The notes below the pieces were generated by a model that made no database searches, was not told where the DNA came from, and saw nothing but the letters and a program-made list of their open reading frames with translations. The translations under genes were made by a program, and so were the position numbers. A DNA stretch of 64,000 nucleotides from Jingyaoa shaoxingensis (lineage in GTDB: Bacteria > Bacillota > Clostridia > Lachnospirales > Lachnospiraceae), in assembly GCF_014385005.1 (NCBI RefSeq), contig NZ_JACRSZ010000006.1, positions 124,001 to 188,000 of the forward strand, read 5' to 3'. Position 1 is the first letter of the stretch. Each line of letters opens with the position of its first letter. Shown here in pieces: positions 8,707-17,870 of the stretch.

Positions 8707-8880
8707 CTACACGAACTGATTCCGCTGTGCATCGTACTCGTAGTCGATGTCTGCCAGCTTCTTCACCAGTTCTTCCTGATTCACTTCCAGTCCTTCTGCC
8801 AGTGCTTCCAGACTTGGATAAAAGTCTCGCAACTGAGTATTCACATAACTCAGCAGTATCATAGGATCTTTTGGTATCAT
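8707..8880 (-). CDS. DUF4250 small protein, 57 aa
   Basis: A 57-residue ORF with start ATG at 8880 and stop at 8707. It begins [20 protein letters not shown] and ends [11 protein letters not shown], the pattern I know as DUF4250, a small Firmicute family of unknown function. Its ATG overlaps the clpB stop codon as ATGA, so it is translated from the clpB message and would be co-produced with the chaperone. Transcription then runs into the shared terminator at 8665-8702. It is acidic with no membrane segment. A link to protein quality control is inference from coupling only. Confidence 0.85.
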   Translation of the reverse strand: MIPKDPMILLSYVNTQLRDFYPSLEALAEGLEVNQEELVKKLADIDYEYDAQRNQFV

Positions 8881-11486
8881 GCCTGCTCCTTATCATGCTC
8901 GATCCTGGTCACCAGTTTACCATCCAGTGCATCAATGACAATGGTATCTCCACCCTGTACTTCTCCGGACAGAATCTCTCTGGCTGCCAATGTCTCTACA
9001 TTCTTCTGAAGGAATCGCTTCAGCGGACGAGCACCGTACATTGGTTCATAACCACCTTCAATGACAAAGTTCTTACCAGCCTCTGTCAGCTTCAGGGAAA
9101 TCTCCTGTTCGGTCAGTCTGCCATTTAGTTCATCCATCATCAGGTCAATGATATGACCAATGTTGTCTTTTGTCAACGGCTTAAACATAATGATCTCATC
9201 GAGACGGTTCAGGAATTCCGGACGGAAATGTCCACGCAAGTCTGTCATAACCATCTTCTCGGCTTCCTCTGAAATCTCGCCATTTTCATTGATACCATCC
9301 AGCAGATACTGAGATCCGATGTTGGATGTCATAATCAGAATAGTATTCTTGAAATCAACAGTACGTCCCTGAGAATCTGTGATACGGCCATCATCCAGTA
9401 CCTGAAGCAATACGTTAAATACATCTGGGTGTGCTTTCTCGATCTCATCAAACAGTACTACGGAATATGGTTTTCTGCGGACTGCTTCTGTCAGCTGACC
9501 ACCCTCCTCATATCCTACATATCCTGGAGGCGCTCCGATCAGTCTGGATACGGAGTACTTCTCCATGTACTCGCTCATATCGATACGCACCATGTTCTGT
9601 TCATCATCAAACAGGCTCTGTGCCAGTGCCTTGGCAAGCTCTGTCTTACCTACACCGGTAGGTCCCATGAACAGAAAAGAACCGATTGGCTTGCCAGGAT
9701 CCTTAATACCTGCCTTGGATCTGAGAATGGCATCTGTTACCTTCTGGACACCGTCATCCTGTCCGATGACTCTCTTGTGCAGTTCCTGATCCAGATTCAG
9801 GATCTTGCTTCGCTCACTCTCTGTCAGTTTGGCTACCGGAATACCGGTCCATCTGGAGATAATCCGGCTGATCTCTTCCTCTGTTACGCTCTCATGTACC
9901 AGTGAAAGGTCTTTATTCTTTACCTTTTCCTCTTCGATCCGCAACTGCTGCTGAAGCTTCGGCAACTCACCATATTGTAACTCAGCAGCTTTGTTCAGAT
10001 CGTAGTTGCGTTGTGCCAGCTCAATATCTTTATTCATCTGTTCGATCTGCTCACGGAGCTTTGACAGATTCTCTACAGAATTCTTCTCATTATCCCATTT
10101 TGCCTTCATATTGGCAAATTCTGCCTTCAGCTCTGCCAGCTCCTTCTGCAGTGCCTCCAGACGGTCAGCACTCAGACGGTCGGTTTCTTTCTTCAGGGCT
10201 GCTTCCTCAATCTCCATCTGCATGATCTTACGGGACAGTTCATCCAGTTCTGTCGGCATGGAATCCAGCTCCGTCTTAATCAGTGCACAAGCCTCATCTA
10301 CCAGGTCAATAGCCTTATCCGGCAGGAAACGGTCTGAAATATAACGATGAGACAGTGTAGCTGCTGCTACAAGCGCGCTGTCTGTGATCTTCACACCATG
10401 ATAGACTTCATAACGGTCTTTTAATCCACGCAGAATGGAGATGGTGTCTTCTACTGTCGGTTCATCTACCATTACCGGCTGGAAACGACGCTCCAGTGCC
10501 GGATCCTTCTCGATGTACTTCCGGTATTCATCCAGTGTAGTAGCGCCGATACAGTGCAGTTCTCCACGTGCCAGCATAGGCTTGAGCATATTGCCTGCAT
10601 CCATAGCACCATCCGTCTTACCTGCGCCCACGATCAGATGCAGCTCATCGATAAACAGGATAATCTCGCCTTCGCTGTTCTTCACATCCTCCAGAACTGC
10701 CTTCAGACGTTCCTCAAACTCACCACGGTATTTGGCACCTGCTACCAGTGCCCCCATATCCAGGGAAAAGATCTTCTTATTCTTCAGTCCTTCCGGTACA
10801 TCTCCGCGGACAATACGCTGTGCAAGCCCTTCAACTACTGCTGTCTTACCGACACCAGGTTCACCGATCAGCACCGGGTTGTTCTTGGTCTTTCTGGACA
10901 GAATCCGTACTACATTACGGATCTCCGCATCTCGTCCAATGACAGGATCCATCTTCTGCTGACGTGCCTTCTCTACCAGTTCCTGGCCATACTTGCTCAG
11001 GGTATCGTAGGTAGCTTCCGGATTATCGGAAGTCACACGCTGATTGCCTCTTACAGTAGACAATGCCTGCAGAAAACGTTCACTGGTAATGCCGTACTCA
11101 CGGAACAGTTCTTTGACTGTTCTGCTCGGATGATGGATCATCGCCAGAAACAGATGCTCAACGGAGACATATTCGTCTCCCATGTTCTTTGCTTCATCTT
11201 CGGCCGTAATCAGTACTTGATTCAGATCATTGCCAATATATGGCTTACCACCGGAGACCTTCGGCCGCTTCTCAATAGCGGATTCCACGCTATTGACAAA
11301 ATACTGCGGCTGTATCTCCATCTTCTCTATCAGCTTCTTAATCAAACTGTCTTCCTGATCCATCAGTGTATATAAAAGATGCTCCTGTTCTACTTCCTGA
11401 TTGCCAAATTCATATGCAGTCTTCTCCAGATCATTCACTGCCTGCAGAGACTTCTGTGTAAATTTATTAATGTTCATATCCGTCAC
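8877..11486 (-). CDS. clpB: ATP-dependent disaggregase ClpB
   Basis: An 869-residue Hsp100 chaperone that threads aggregated protein through a hexameric ring, normally with DnaK. Domains in order: double Clp-N repeat (about 5-150), AAA1 with Walker A GEPGVGKT (about 205) and pore loop [11 protein letters not shown], a coiled-coil middle domain (about 410-525, rich in Glu/Lys/Leu) that marks ClpB rather than ClpC, AAA2 with GPTGVGKT (about 605) and the GYVGYEEGG pore loop, and the C-terminal small domain. The length is normal. I see no CIRCE or CtsR heptad repeats upstream, so the mode of heat control is not evident. A copy of the dispersed repeat (11507-11561) lies in its leader. Confidence 0.96.
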   Translation of the reverse strand: MTDMNINKFTQKSLQAVNDLEKTAYEFGNQEVEQEHLLYTLMDQEDSLIKKLIEKMEIQPQYFVNSVESAIEKRPKVSGGKPYIGNDLNQVLITAEDEAKNMGDEYVSVEHLFLAMIHHPSRTVKELFREYGITSERFLQALSTVRGNQRVTSDNPEATYDTLSKYGQELVEKARQQKMDPVIGRDAEIRNVVRILSRKTKNNPVLIGEPGVGKTAVVEGLAQRIVRGDVPEGLKNKKIFSLDMGALVAGAKYRGEFEERLKAVLEDVKNSEGEIILFIDELHLIVGAGKTDGAMDAGNMLKPMLARGELHCIGATTLDEYRKYIEKDPALERRFQPVMVDEPTVEDTISILRGLKDRYEVYHGVKITDSALVAAATLSHRYISDRFLPDKAIDLVDEACALIKTELDSMPTELDELSRKIMQMEIEEAALKKETDRLSADRLEALQKELAELKAEFANMKAKWDNEKNSVENLSKLREQIEQMNKDIELAQRNYDLNKAAELQYGELPKLQQQLRIEEEKVKNKDLSLVHESVTEEEISRIISRWTGIPVAKLTESERSKILNLDQELHKRVIGQDDGVQKVTDAILRSKAGIKDPGKPIGSFLFMGPTGVGKTELAKALAQSLFDDEQNMVRIDMSEYMEKYSVSRLIGAPPGYVGYEEGGQLTEAVRRKPYSVVLFDEIEKAHPDVFNVLLQVLDDGRITDSQGRTVDFKNTILIMTSNIGSQYLLDGINENGEISEEAEKMVMTDLRGHFRPEFLNRLDEIIMFKPLTKDNIGHIIDLMMDELNGRLTEQEISLKLTEAGKNFVIEGGYEPMYGARPLKRFLQKNVETLAAREILSGEVQGGDTIVIDALDGKLVTRIEHDKEQA

Positions 11487-11506
11487 CTCCTGTTATAGGA
11501 ATTGTA

Positions 11507-11561
11507 GTAACTGTTCAAAACCCACTGTCATATCTGTGAAAGTACTGAACAGATACGAATT
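11507..11561 (+). repeat. Dispersed palindromic repeat, copy 1
   Basis: CTGTTCA (11511-11517) and TGAACAG (11546-11552) are inverted around a core with ACCCACTGT, ending in AGATACGAATT. The same framework recurs at 17783-17825 (core nine bases shorter) and, in inverse orientation, at 63366-63418. In copy 1 it lies in the 5' leader of clpB, antisense to it. Confidence 0.7.
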
Positions 11562-11603
11562 ATTCGTAAACAAATATTCATGCCTTTCATTTGTTCTATA
11601 ACT

Positions 11604-11631
11604 ACTATAACACAGAATTTTAAAAAAGCAA
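11604..11631 (-). promoter_or_regulatory. Candidate sigma-A promoter of clpB
   Basis: Minus strand TTGCTT (11631-11626), 16-bp spacer, TATAGT (11609-11604). The -35 hexamer lies inside the T-run of the upstream amidase terminator. Confidence 0.5.
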
Positions 11632-11658
11632 GTACTTTTTTTAAGTACCTGCTTTTTT
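11622..11658 (-). terminator. Terminator of the nfo-lar-amidase unit
   Basis: On the minus strand GCAGGTACTT pairs with AAGTACTTGC (one mismatch) around an A-rich loop and is followed by TTTTTT. It is preceded by AAAAAAG, so it may also act in reverse. Confidence 0.75.
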
Positions 11659-11681
11659 CGTTTCTCTGCCAGCTTTTTTAG

Positions 11682-13073
11682 CTATTCTGCCGTTTCTATA
11701 TCTTCCACCTCTACTACTTCCGCAGTATCTTCTGCCGCGCTGTCTCCCGCATCATCTCCGGAATTATCTGCCGGAACACTGCTTCCGTCATCTCCTGTAT
11801 CCACACCTGCATCACTTCCGGTATCTCCGGATGCATCTGAATTTCCATTGTCTCCCGTATCTCCAGATATATCTGTGCTTCCATCGTCTCCAGCTCCGGT
11901 CGTATCCTGACTGTCTGATGTATCAGAAGTATCCGGTGTCTGGGACGTGTCCGGCGTATAAGAGGTGTCTGGCGTATAGGATGTGTCTGGCGTATAAGAA
12001 GTGTCCGGTGTATAGGAGGTGTCTGGCGTATAGGATGTGTCCGGTGTATAAGAGGTATCTGGCGTATAGGATGTGTCCGGTGTATAAGAGGTATCTGACG
12101 TATAGGATGTATCCGGTGTATAAGAAGTATCCGGTGTATAGCTTTCTGTCTGATCCAGCCTGCTTACAAAGTCTTCTTCATAATATTCATCCCTTCCGTT
12201 TCTTTCCTCTTCACTTTCTTTCTCTTCGCTTTCTCTTTCCTCATCTTCTGCTTCTGACTTATCCTGATAGGTGTGTGCTATTCCTTTCAGAAGTTTTTCC
12301 AGTTCTTCATCTGTTACTTCCTGCTTCTTGCACAGGTCACGATAAGTCATAACATCATCACGAAAATCTTCCCAGTAATCTTCATGCTCGGTATAATAAA
12401 GTGGACAATCCTTACCTGTCACATCATGATGGCGGATAATCTGGTTTCTTCCCAGGTTGTAAGTCTCTGTCAGATATGCAGTCAGTTTCACCAGTGAAAT
12501 ATACGTATCTTTCAAAAACTTTCCGGTACTGTCCAGATGACAGTTCTCTATAGAGATCGACTCATGATTTTCCTGATTAGAAGCATATGCCACTTCGTTG
12601 TCCGGTACGCACTGGATAATCTCGCCTTCCAGTCCCACTATGTAATTAGCACTCATATAACAGTTCTGCAGATCTTTCAGACTTTCGAAATAATCATGAT
12701 TTTCCTGCGCAGTTGTCTTTGGATTCCCCAGATAATGAATCACTATATATTTTGTTGCGTCCGTCTTCTCCCCCGGTCTGGAATAATCATTCACAGTCAG
12801 CAGCTGCTCTGACACTTCCGGTTTTTCTACTTTATAGGTTTTCTTCGCTGCTGCGTTCCCAGTCTCGCTCTCTTTTCCCTCTGTCTGTACTTCCGTTTTC
12901 TTTTCTGCCAGATTCTTTTCTGCCAGATTCATTGCTATCGTCACACCTGCACCTGCAATGACTATAAGAATCAACAGCAGCCACAGCACCCGTCTTTTCC
13001 ATTTTCTTGCTTTCATGTATCTTCTGTTCCTTCTTTTAACCTGCCCAGAGCTCTTTATCGGGTTCTGAATCAT
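11682..13073 (-). CDS. Membrane-anchored N-acetylmuramoyl-L-alanine amidase with YTPDTS repeats
   Basis: A 463-residue protein. A basic N-terminus and one membrane segment (about 28-50, VLWLLLILIVIAGAGV) anchor it outside the cell. The amidase_2 fold (about 95-255) shows the zinc His in KYIVIHYLG, Glu in ISIENCHL, and RHHDVTGKDCP with the second His and Asp/Cys side. This family cleaves the bond between muramic acid and L-Ala in peptidoglycan. After a charged Glu/Lys linker, residues 312-383 are twelve hexapeptides, nearly all YTPDTS, then a Gly/Asp/Ser/Thr-rich acidic tail to the end. The repeats probably form a wall-spanning stalk, but they lie after, not before, the catalytic domain. An alternative start at 13016 (MKARKWKRR) has the membrane segment nearer the N-terminus. 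Last gene of the nfo-lar unit. Confidence 0.85.
   Translation of the reverse strand: MIQNPIKSSGQVKRRNRRYMKARKWKRRVLWLLLILIVIAGAGVTIAMNLAEKNLAEKKTEVQTEGKESETGNAAAKKTYKVEKPEVSEQLLTVNDYSRPGEKTDATKYIVIHYLGNPKTTAQENHDYFESLKDLQNCYMSANYIVGLEGEIIQCVPDNEVAYASNQENHESISIENCHLDSTGKFLKDTYISLVKLTAYLTETYNLGRNQIIRHHDVTGKDCPLYYTEHEDYWEDFRDDVMTYRDLCKKQEVTDEELEKLLKGIAHTYQDKSEAEDEERESEEKESEEERNGRDEYYEEDFVSRLDQTESYTPDTSYTPDTSYTSDTSYTPDTSYTPDTSYTPDTSYTPDTSYTPDTSYTPDTSYTPDTSYTPDTSQTPDTSDTSDSQDTTGAGDDGSTDISGDTGDNGNSDASGDTGSDAGVDTGDDGSSVPADNSGDDAGDSAAEDTAEVVEVEDIETAE
11925..12140 (-). repeat. In-frame 18-bp minisatellite, 12 units
   Basis: Twelve consecutive 18-bp units encode YTPDTS (ten exact), one YTSDTS and one QTPDTS inside the amidase gene. 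Units differ mainly at synonymous positions (tcc/tct, gac/gat), so the array is not a very recent expansion. Unit length is a multiple of three, so gain or loss keeps the frame. Confidence 0.9.
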
Positions 13074-13079
13074 CCTTTC

Positions 13080-13535
13080 TTATTCCACTTTTGTCAGTTC
13101 TTCCAGCAACTGCAGTGCTTTTTCATATTTGGCACGCCTTTTCCGATCTTTTTCTGTAGGGTTCAGAATTCTTGACATGTCCATATTGTGCTTCAGATCC
13201 TCTTTCTTTACTCTTGCAGCCATTTTGTTATCGGCTACCCTCCGGATATAATCCAGATAAGCTTCTTCATTCCCGTCTTCATGGGTCAAAACAGCAATTG
13301 CTTCAACGACCTCTTCCGGCAGACCTGCTTCCTTCAGATCATCTGCTGTCAGATTACTGTCCTCCAGGGTATCGTGCAAAACTGCAATCATTTTCAGTTC
13401 CGGTGTCTCCACCTGAGAAGCCACATACAGTGGATGTTCAATATAGGGATTCCCTCCCTTATCCAGCTGTCCTTTGTGTGCTTCCTGCGCAATCATTACT
13501 GCTTTTTCATACAAGCTCTCCAGATTTTCCTTCAT
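13080..13535 (-). CDS. Single-domain RelA/SpoT-like HD hydrolase
   Basis: A 151-residue protein that is only an HD domain. AHKGQLDKGGNPYIEHPL, LHDTLEDSNLT and the late DLKHNMD reproduce in order the His, His-Asp, Glu-Asp and Asp/His-Asn motifs of the (p)ppGpp hydrolase half of RelA/SpoT, with no synthetase, TGS or ACT domain. It therefore resembles small alarmone hydrolases (MESH1-like), which remove 3'-pyrophosphate from (p)ppGpp or act on other nucleotides. Its first 29 bases overlap the end of larC, and the amidase starts 6 bp after its stop, so it sits inside an operon. Substrate is inference; many such proteins are untested. Confidence 0.78.
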   Translation of the reverse strand: MKENLESLYEKAVMIAQEAHKGQLDKGGNPYIEHPLYVASQVETPELKMIAVLHDTLEDSNLTADDLKEAGLPEEVVEAIAVLTHEDGNEEAYLDYIRRVADNKMAARVKKEDLKHNMDMSRILNPTEKDRKRRAKYEKALQLLEELTKVE

Positions 13536-14838
13536 GATTTAAGATCTCCCATAACGATTTACCAGTTTCAACAGCCAGTCTCTTCGCACTTTCATATTCC
13601 GGGTACTCACGGTACCCGTCTTCCAGTTTCACTCTCTTTACCTGAAGTTCTCCGTATGGAGTCTGCACACTGCTTTTTTCTCTTTTCAGAATGGTTCGCT
13701 GGCTTAAGTATCTTCGAATTCCTATGGTTGTAGTATGTTCAAACATCAGTTTTTCCATCTCTGGTACATCTTCCGGCCTGGCCAATACAGTCAAACACCA
13801 TGCCGGCCGGTTCTTTTTCATATAGATCGGAGTATAGAATACATCCAGTGCCCCATGTTCCAGCAACACTTCCATGGCTTCCCCAAGCATCTCGCCGGTA
13901 CAGTCATCCAGATTAGACTGCATAACCATGATCTCGTCTGTCTGTGTATAATCTGAAGATTCCTGTGCTTCATAGCCAAGTGTCACCTTCAGGAGATTCG
14001 GAATCTTTAACACCTTGGTTCCTGCTCCCCATCCCATCTTCTCAATCTTCATGGATGGCATAGTACCAAAACTCTCTGCCAGTTCTGAGATAATAGCTGC
14101 TCCCGTCGGAGTCACCAGCTCCGTATCTACATCAATCTGATGAATCACTGCATTGGATGCAGAAAAGATCTCACAGACTGCCGGTACCGGCACGGATAAC
14201 ATTCCATGCTGGCAGTGGATAAATCCATGTCCATCCTGCACCACGGATGCGCAAATCCGATCCGGTTGAAGCATATGGATCAGGATGGCACTTCCTACAA
14301 TATCCACAATAGAATCCACAGCGCCTACTTCGTGGAACTGTACTTCTTCCACATCTTTATGATGCACTTTCGCCTCTGCCTGTGCCACTCTGGTAAAAAT
14401 ACGAAGGGACAAATCTTTTACTTCTTCCTCCAGGCTGCTGTCCTGAATCATCCTGCGGATATCCCGGAAACTCCGGTGAAAATGTCCATGTGCATGTGTA
14501 TGTGTATACCCGTGATCGTGGTTGTGATCATGCATATGTTCATGGTCATGCATTTCACTGTGGTCATGCTCATGTCCATGATCGTGCATGTGCTCACGAT
14601 CATGACTGTGTGTATGGTCCTCTTCCTGTTCTGTGAGAATTACATTTACATGGGTAGCTGTAATTGCATTTCTCTGAGTGGTCTCAAATGCGATCTTATA
14701 TCCTTCCAGGTTCAGTTTTTTCAGTTCCGCCAGGAACTGTTCTTTATCCGCCCCAAGATCAATCAGAGCTCCCAGCGTCATATCTCCGCTGATTCCGGAA
14801 GAACAGTCAAAATACAATATCTTCTTTAATTCTTTCAC
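13507..14838 (-). CDS. larC: Nickel-pincer cofactor biosynthesis protein LarC
   Basis: A 443-residue protein of the LarC family, which inserts nickel into pyridinium-3,5-bisthiocarboxylic acid mononucleotide to make the nickel-pincer nucleotide used by lactate racemase and related enzymes. The N-terminus LYFDCSSGISGDM is the family signature. Residues about 72-122 are a His/Asp-rich loop (HDHNHDHGYTHTHAHGH) expected to hold nickel. HEVGAVDSIVDIVG and TPTGAAI are conserved downstream. The gene is uninterrupted, unlike species where larC is made by a programmed frameshift. The start is GTG at 14838, directly abutting the larB stop, with GAGAGGAGA as ribosome binding site. Confidence 0.93.
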   Translation of the reverse strand: MKELKKILYFDCSSGISGDMTLGALIDLGADKEQFLAELKKLNLEGYKIAFETTQRNAITATHVNVILTEQEEDHTHSHDREHMHDHGHEHDHSEMHDHEHMHDHNHDHGYTHTHAHGHFHRSFRDIRRMIQDSSLEEEVKDLSLRIFTRVAQAEAKVHHKDVEEVQFHEVGAVDSIVDIVGSAILIHMLQPDRICASVVQDGHGFIHCQHGMLSVPVPAVCEIFSASNAVIHQIDVDTELVTPTGAAIISELAESFGTMPSMKIEKMGWGAGTKVLKIPNLLKVTLGYEAQESSDYTQTDEIMVMQSNLDDCTGEMLGEAMEVLLEHGALDVFYTPIYMKKNRPAWCLTVLARPEDVPEMEKLMFEHTTTIGIRRYLSQRTILKREKSSVQTPYGELQVKRVKLEDGYREYPEYESAKRLAVETGKSLWEILNHEGKSGELV

Positions 14839-15603
14839 TTATTTCTCCTCTCGCTTTCCAGTCAGACAATTAATGCTGTGTGCCATATAACCGGCTCCGA
14901 AGCCGTTATCAATATTCACCACGCTGACACCGCTGGCACAGCTGTTCAGCATGGCAAGCAGGGCGGTCACACCCCCCAGATTTGCACCATATCCCACAGA
15001 TGTCGGTACCGCGATCACCGGCTTGTCCGTCAGACCGCCAATCACAGAAGCAAGTGCACCTTCCATACCTGCCACTGCCACAATTACACTGGCACTCTCA
15101 ATCGTATCCATTCTGGCAAACAGGCGGTGGATCCCTGCTACTCCTACGTCATATACTTCTTCTACCTCATTTCCAAGGAATCTGGCTGTCAGGGCTGCCT
15201 CCTTTGCCACCGGCAGATCCGATGTACCCGCACAGGCAATCAGAATCTTTCCTTTGTTTAATGGAAATGGTTCCGGCTGATAAATCATAATCCGTGACAG
15301 TTCCTCATATTCCAATTCCGGACATACTTCTTTTGCAGCTTCATATTTTTCTCTGCTGCATCTGGTACCGAGAATATGCTTCTGCCCGTGTTCACGCATA
15401 TTCTGTACGATTCCACGCACCTGTACTGCTGTTTTGCCGGCACAGTAGATCACTTCCGGCACACCGGTACGTTCTTCTCTTTCATAATCTATGTTGGCAT
15501 ACTCCAGTTCATCCGTCGCTGTCTCTGCCTTTAACAGTTTTTCCGCTTCTTCTATAGTAATTTCTTTTTTCTCAAGTCTCTGCAAAATCTCTGTCGTATT
15601 CAA
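14839..15603 (-). CDS. larB: Nickel-pincer cofactor biosynthesis protein LarB
   Basis: A 254-residue enzyme that carboxylates nicotinic acid adenine dinucleotide, the first step of nickel-pincer nucleotide synthesis. The N-terminal helical part (ILQRLEKKEITIEEAEKLL) is followed by an AIR-carboxylase (PurE-like) fold with ACAGTSDLPVAKEA, DVGVAGIHR and VAGMEGALASVIGG, and PTSVGYGANLGG near the C-terminus. Its stop TAA is followed immediately by the larC GTG. The sulfur-transfer enzyme LarE and the racemase LarA are not in this window. Confidence 0.93.
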   Translation of the reverse strand: MNTTEILQRLEKKEITIEEAEKLLKAETATDELEYANIDYEREERTGVPEVIYCAGKTAVQVRGIVQNMREHGQKHILGTRCSREKYEAAKEVCPELEYEELSRIMIYQPEPFPLNKGKILIACAGTSDLPVAKEAALTARFLGNEVEEVYDVGVAGIHRLFARMDTIESASVIVAVAGMEGALASVIGGLTDKPVIAVPTSVGYGANLGGVTALLAMLNSCASGVSVVNIDNGFGAGYMAHSINCLTGKREEK

Positions 15604-15628
15604 ATTCTACTCACTCTTTCTACTACTA

Positions 15629-16462
15629 TTATTCTATATATTTTGATTTCAGCAAAGCTATCTCTGCTGCATATCCTGCATCATCATTTGGTGTCTCCAG
15701 AATAAACGGCAGTTCCCGCAGTTCCGGATGATTGATCACTCGTACCAGTGCTTCCAGTCCGATCTTTCCCTCACCAATTCTGGCATGCCGGTCCTTGTGA
15801 CTGTCAAGATCATTCAGGCTGTCATTCAGATGAATTGCCTTCAGGCGCTCCAGACCAATGATCCGGTCGAATTCTGACAGTACCCCGTCCAGATCATTTA
15901 CAATGTCATATCCACCGTCCCATACATGGCAGGTATCCAGACAGACACCCATCTTCTCCTGGCACTCTACTCTGTCAAGAATAGCACGCAGTTCTTCAAA
16001 GCTTCGTCCCACTTCAGTACCCTTTCCGGACATAGTCTCCAGAAGTACTGTGGTTGTCTGTTCCTCAGTAAGCACTCCATTCAGCATCTCTGCTATGAAA
16101 GTGATTCCCGTTTCCGTTCCCTGCTTCACGTGACTGCCCGGATGAAAATTATAATAATTCCCCGGTGTATATTCCATACGTTTCAAGTCATCTGCAAAGG
16201 TATTTCTGGCGAATTCCCGAAGATCCGGATCTGCTGAGCAGGGATTCAGAGTATATGGTGCATGTGCTACCAGTCTTTGCAGTCCCTGTTCCTGCGCCAG
16301 CTGAAGAAATGCCTCCACATCAGATGGATTGATCTCTTTTGCCTTTCCGCCTCGTGGATTCCTCGTAAAAAAAGCAAAGGTATTGGCACCCAGTTTTACT
16401 GCCGCTTCACCCATTGCTTTATATCCTTTTGATGATGATAAATGATTTCCTAATTTCAACAT
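15629..16462 (-). CDS. nfo: Endonuclease IV (AP endonuclease)
   Basis: A 277-residue TIM-barrel, three-zinc endonuclease that cuts 5' to abasic sites in DNA base excision repair. Zinc-ligand and signature stretches in order: [53 protein letters not shown] and FILETP at the end. The length matches the family. First gene of the minus-strand run nfo-larB-larC-HD-amidase, 25 bp before larB; GGAGAACAGAC precedes the ATG. It is divergent from the DUF362 gene, and the 194-bp gap holds that gene's promoter. Confidence 0.94.
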   Translation of the reverse strand: MLKLGNHLSSSKGYKAMGEAAVKLGANTFAFFTRNPRGGKAKEINPSDVEAFLQLAQEQGLQRLVAHAPYTLNPCSADPDLREFARNTFADDLKRMEYTPGNYYNFHPGSHVKQGTETGITFIAEMLNGVLTEEQTTTVLLETMSGKGTEVGRSFEELRAILDRVECQEKMGVCLDTCHVWDGGYDIVNDLDGVLSEFDRIIGLERLKAIHLNDSLNDLDSHKDRHARIGEGKIGLEALVRVINHPELRELPFILETPNDDAGYAAEIALLKSKYIE

Positions 16463-16597
16463 GTCTGTTCTCCGTAAAACTACAGATAATTATAAATGCC
16501 CCTGGCATTTCAGCTTTCAGTATAGCATGGGTATTTGTTCACTTCCAGTTTTTTCTCACCGCTTCCCCTAATTTTCTGCCTGTGGTTATTGTTCATT

Positions 16598-16626
16598 TTG
16601 ACAACCCCCCATTCAATGTTTATAAT
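16598..16626 (+). promoter_or_regulatory. Consensus sigma-A promoter of the DUF362 gene
   Basis: TTGACA (16598-16603), exactly 17 bp, TATAAT (16621-16626), 30 bp upstream of the start codon: a full-consensus promoter, implying strong basal expression. Confidence 0.85.
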
Positions 16627-16656
16627 AAAAACATATTTTGAAAAGGAGGTAGCTTC

Positions 16657-17784
16657 ATGGAAGCATCAAAAGTATATTTTACCAACCTGCGTACCGGCAC
16701 GAGTACCAATCTTCAACAGAAGCTGACAAAACTTGTGAAGAAGGCCGGCATCTCCAACATTGATTTCGAAAACAAATATGTTGCAATCAAAATTCATTTC
16801 GGTGAACCTGGTAACCTGGCTTTTTTACGCCCAAATTATGCAAGAACTATTGCAGATCTTGTAAAAGAACTGGGTGGAAAACCCTATCTGACAGACTGTA
16901 ATACCCTCTATGTAGGCGGACGCAAGAATGCACTGGATCATATCGAGAGTGCCTATCTGAACGGATTCACTCCATATACTACCGGATGCCATATTCTGAT
17001 CGGCGACGGCCTGAAAGGAACCGATGATGTGCTCGTTCCTGTTGAAGGCGGTGAATATGTCAAAGAAGCCAAGATCGGACGTGCCATCATGGATGCCGAT
17101 ATTTTCCTGACACTCACCCATTTCAAAGGGCACGAAGCAACCGGATTTGGCGGTACCCTGAAAAATATCGGTATGGGATGTGGATCCCGCGCCGGAAAGA
17201 TGGAAATGCACAGTGCCGGAAAGCCTCATGTTGACCAGGATCTCTGTATCGGATGTGGTGCATGTACCAGAATCTGTGCTCACAGCGCAGCTGTCGTTAC
17301 TGACAAAAAAGCTTCTATCAATCATAATAAATGTGTGGGCTGCGGGCGCTGTATCGGTGTCTGTCCGAAGGATGCCGTACTGGCTGCCAGTGATGAAGCC
17401 AATGATATCCTGAACTGTAAGATTGCCGAGTATTCCAAAGCAGTCATCAACAACCGTCCGGCTTTTCATATCAGCCTGGTTATGGATGTTTCACCAAACT
17501 GTGACTGCCATGCAGAAAATGACCTTCCGATCGTTCCGGATGTGGGTATGTTCGCATCCTTCGACCCGGTTGCACTGGACAAAGCCTGTGCAGATGCTGT
17601 CAATGCCCAGCCGATTATCCACGGAAGCGTTCTGGAAGAACATGTCCATGCCAACGAGGAAGAAAGCAGACATCACGATCATTTCCATATGAGCCATCCG
17701 GATACCAACTGGGTAAGCTGTATCGAGCATGCCAAGAAACTCGGGCTCGGTACAGACGAGTATGAACTGATTGAAGTAAAATAA
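16657..17784 (+). CDS. DUF362 protein with two [4Fe-4S] clusters
   Basis: A 375-residue protein. The N-terminal two-thirds is DUF362 (VAIKIHFGEPGN, KPYLTDCNTLY, THFKGHEATGFGGTLKNIGMG). Between about residues 190 and 250 lies a ferredoxin insert with two CxxCxxCxxxC clusters (CIGCGACTRIC and CVGCGRCIGVC). A His-rich stretch (HVHANEEESRHHDHFH) lies near the C-terminus. It is found across clostridia and is presumed to be an electron carrier or iron-sulfur oxidoreductase; its reaction is unknown. It is monocistronic, with a consensus promoter, AAGGAGG and a terminator at 17839-17870. The dispersed repeat begins at its stop codon. Confidence 0.88.
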   Translation: MEASKVYFTNLRTGTSTNLQQKLTKLVKKAGISNIDFENKYVAIKIHFGEPGNLAFLRPNYARTIADLVKELGGKPYLTDCNTLYVGGRKNALDHIESAYLNGFTPYTTGCHILIGDGLKGTDDVLVPVEGGEYVKEAKIGRAIMDADIFLTLTHFKGHEATGFGGTLKNIGMGCGSRAGKMEMHSAGKPHVDQDLCIGCGACTRICAHSAAVVTDKKASINHNKCVGCGRCIGVCPKDAVLAASDEANDILNCKIAEYSKAVINNRPAFHISLVMDVSPNCDCHAENDLPIVPDVGMFASFDPVALDKACADAVNAQPIIHGSVLEEHVHANEEESRHHDHFHMSHPDTNWVSCIEHAKKLGLGTDEYELIEVK

Positions 17785-17825
17785 CTGTTCAGAACCCATT
17801 GTGAAGGTACTGAACAGATATGAAG
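17783..17825 (+). repeat. Dispersed palindromic repeat, copy 2
   Basis: CTGTTCA (17785-17791) and TGAACAG (17811-17817) flank the core AGAACCCATTGTGAAGG. Compared with copy 1 it lacks nine bases between two CTGT/TTGT motifs, a pattern of deletion between short direct repeats. It abuts the DUF362 stop codon. Confidence 0.7.
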
Positions 17826-17838
17826 TAAAAAAGTTACA

Positions 17839-17870
17839 GGGTGTGGCAAATGCCGCACCCCGTTTTCTTT
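17839..17870. terminator. Terminator shared by DUF362 gene and gntR
   Basis: GGGTGTGGCA (17839-17848) pairs with TGCCGCACCC (17851-17860), one wobble, followed by CGTTTTCTTTT. The gntR stop codon lies at its right edge (17870). Confidence 0.8.

Noticed and set aside
11487..11660. CIRCE or CtsR operator for clpB
   Set aside because: Neither the 9-bp CIRCE inverted repeat nor tandem GGTCAAA heptads is present.
11925..12140. CRISPR-like array
   Set aside because: Units are contiguous, 18 bp, without spacers, and in frame within the amidase gene.
14460..14625. Low-complexity repeat resembling an array
   Set aside because: It encodes the His/Asp-rich nickel loop normal for LarC.
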